From the NCBI GenBank assembly GCA_017935365.1, contig JAGBHT010000023.1, forward strand, positions 1 through 49,500: a stretch of 49,500 nt of DNA. Reading direction: 5' to 3'. Origin of the DNA: Ruminiclostridium sp. Lineage in GTDB: Bacteria; Bacillota; Clostridia; Oscillospirales; Ruminococcaceae. A program made the translations under genes and the position numbers. Positions 48,152 through 49,500 of the stretch are shown here, piece by piece. Every line of letters begins with the position of its first letter. Positions within the stretch are counted from its first letter, which is position 1. The notes below the pieces were generated by a model that saw only the letters and a program-made list of their open reading frames with translations, had not been told where the DNA came from and did no database searches.

Positions 48152-49500
48152 CATCAGCTTTGCTCCGAACAAGGCGGCAAGCGAATCTCAGCGTATCGCA
48201 GACCTTGAGCAGTATGTGTCTACGCTGACAGAACGCACGAAGTTTGCATTTGCAAGCATCATCGAGGAGTACAACGACACTGCCGATGACAAGCAGACGT
48301 TAAATATGATTTACCAAGCGGTATCTGAGTCAGGCAGTGACGTAGGACAGTTTACATCGGAGTATTTCAGCGAGATCTTCAACGACTATGAAAACAATGT
48401 AGCGACTGCTCCGTATTCGCACGCCGAGGGATATCAAACTACGGCAAGTGCGCCATATTGCCATTCGGAAGGTAGCGACACTATAGCTTCTGCTCCATCA
48501 TGCCATACGGAAGGAGCAGAGACAAAAGCAACGAACAATTGTTGCCACGCAGAGGGATACAACACAGAAGCAAGCGGAGGTTATAGCCATGCGGAAGGTC
48601 GTAATACAAAAGCGACAGGTTGGACGGCTCACGCAGAAGGGGAAAGCACAGTAGCAGACGGTATGTATTCTCACGCTGAAGGTAGCGGAAGCAAAGCGAT
48701 AGGCGGTAATTCTCATGCAGGCGGTATGAACAGCGAAGCTATTGGGACATATTCGTTTACTCACGGATATGGCACTAAGACATCGTGTACTTGTGGTACG
48801 GCTTTAGGAATTAGCAACAAAACTCAAAATGCGTTATTTGTAATCGGCAACGGTGGTTGGAGAGAAGGCGGCGAAAGCGATGCTTTAACATTGAGTAGCA
48901 ATGGCGAATTATGGGTCAGCGGCTCGATAAAGTCTGATGGGACCTCGTCATCCGGGATGAAGGGAATCGCAGTTAAAGGTTCAGCAAGGTTCGGGGAGCA
49001 TTGGACTACAGACAGCACTTCGGTACTTCTTGCGGTTGGCAACGGATATGACAATGAAAGGCTTAGCGATGCTTTAACGCTTGACAATGAAGGCAATTTG
49101 ACTATATCGGGGAAATTCTCGTCTGCGAACGGCTACGACTTCTCAAACGCAATCGCTTCAAGCACAGCTCTCGGAGCAATCAAAATCGGCGAGAACTTAT
49201 CCATATCTGAGGATGGAACGCTTTCAGCAGGTGGTGGTAGCGTTTATGTGCTTCCCTCTGCGACTGCCGATACTCTCGGCGGTGTAAGGATCGGTGATAA
49301 CATATCGGTAACGGCTGACGGTACGATATCCGTTGATTTGTCAGTCTATCTCAAATCGACCGACATATCCGACTGGGCAAAGGCCGAAGAAAAGCCGTCT
49401 TACACAGCCGGTGAAGTCGGAGCGGCGGCTAAGAGCCACACGCACACTAAATCTGAAATAACTGACTTTCCGACACTTGGAACGGCGGCGGGAAAAAACG
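48135..49500 (+). CDS. tail fibre with YadA-like repeats (partial, runs off window)
   Basis: At least 455 aa, open to the window end. The start is a TTG at 48135 preceded by GGAGGCG; it overlaps the previous gene. Residues 1-89 are a helical attachment domain, residues 90-215 hold nine 14-residue repeats with the core SHAEG (YadA head type), and residues 216-330 contain tail-fibre motifs (NALFVIGNGGWREGG, SDALTLSSNGELWVSG, repeated as VLLAVGNGYDNE and SDALTLDNEGNLTISG). Then come ALGAIKIGENLSISEDGTL and a second LGGVRIGDNISVTADGTI. These features are typical of trimeric receptor-binding fibres. Confidence 0.85.
   Translation, partial: MAENINISFAPNKAASESQRIADLEQYVSTLTERTKFAFASIIEEYNDTADDKQTLNMIYQAVSESGSDVGQFTSEYFSEIFNDYENNVATAPYSHAEGYQTTASAPYCHSEGSDTIASAPSCHTEGAETKATNNCCHAEGYNTEASGGYSHAEGRNTKATGWTAHAEGESTVADGMYSHAEGSGSKAIGGNSHAGGMNSEAIGTYSFTHGYGTKTSCTCGTALGISNKTQNALFVIGNGGWREGGESDALTLSSNGELWVSGSIKSDGTSSSGMKGIAVKGSARFGEHWTTDSTSVLLAVGNGYDNERLSDALTLDNEGNLTISGKFSSANGYDFSNAIASSTALGAIKIGENLSISEDGTLSAGGGSVYVLPSATADTLGGVRIGDNISVTADGTISVDLSVYLKSTDISDWAKAEEKPSYTAGEVGAAAKSHTHTKSEITDFPTLGTAAGKN
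48402..48779 (+). repeat. nine 42-bp coding repeats of YadA-head type
   Basis: Each 14-residue unit has the pattern AxxxxSHAEGxxxx with substitutions (CHSEG, CHTEG, CCHAEG, AHAEG, SHAGG, FTHG). Unlike the 29497 array the DNA copies are diverged, so the repeats are old and kept for structure. Confidence 0.85.

Larger units (their letters stand above)
24278..49500. mobile_element. prophage, left part (continues past window)
   Basis: From the tRNA onward the region has integrase, CI/Cro-type switch, early operon with recombination and replication genes, lysis genes, terminase and tail genes, in the modular order of temperate phages. No portal, capsid or right attachment site is present, so at least the head genes lie beyond 49500. 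All replication and lysis genes look intact, so the element may be inducible. Confidence 0.92.

Noticed and set aside
24339..49500. Diversity-generating retroelement acting on the tail fibre or repeat protein
   Set aside because: No reverse transcriptase or template/variable repeat pair is seen in the window.

Overview
The window looks like chromosome of an anaerobic, spore-forming, low-to-mid GC gut clostridium (Ruminococcus or Eubacterium siraeum-like). The evidence is a GH94 cellobiose phosphorylase, a ferredoxin-linked 2-oxoacid oxidoreductase operon, SpoIIE, ClpB and Gram-positive style ribosome binding sites and SigA-type promoters. The identification is an inference from gene content; no rRNA is present.

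Positions 1-24200 are host chromosome. In order: an AraC regulator plus EamA exporter operon (minus); cellobiose phosphorylase (plus); a VbhA/Fic toxin-antitoxin pair lying between two copies of a terminator-promoter unit; an XRE regulator; an AAA/DUF4143 ATPase; a transcribed leader of tandem four-way-junction modules ahead of a small membrane protein and a YhgE/Pip protein; a metallo-beta-lactamase lipoprotein pair; a ribbon-helix-helix protein with clpB; a P-loop protein followed by korDABC; spoIIE; and a second EamA transporter.

A tRNA-Gln(CUG) at 24202-24277 marks the left edge of a prophage that runs off the right end of the window. Its integrase abuts the tRNA. The lysogeny switch at 25965-26991 has divergent promoters whose -35 boxes sit in a perfect 18-bp inverted repeat. 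A long rightward early operon (27551-40758) carries small HTH and zinc-binding proteins, a PAPS-reductase-like protein, a DUF7666-type protein with eighteen 27-bp in-frame repeats, a helicase/methyltransferase pair, a recombination set (YqaJ exonuclease, RecT, RusA, SSB) and replication genes (winged-helix initiator with internal iterons, DnaC-like loader). A lysis block (small membrane protein, holin, GH25 endolysin) follows. Then comes a leftward three-gene accessory cassette with its own promoter. The late genes are a terminase pair, a 592-aa probable virion protein and a tail fibre with YadA-like repeats, which is cut by the window end.

The most unusual item is the RNA leader at 7751-8067: four tightly packed cloverleaf modules, two of them identical, directly downstream of a consensus promoter. 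The closing stem of the last module contains the ribosome binding site of the first gene. Other points worth following are the flipped-loop terminator duplication around the Fic module, the operator set of the phage switch, the repeat-rich early phage protein, and the leftward accessory cassette.
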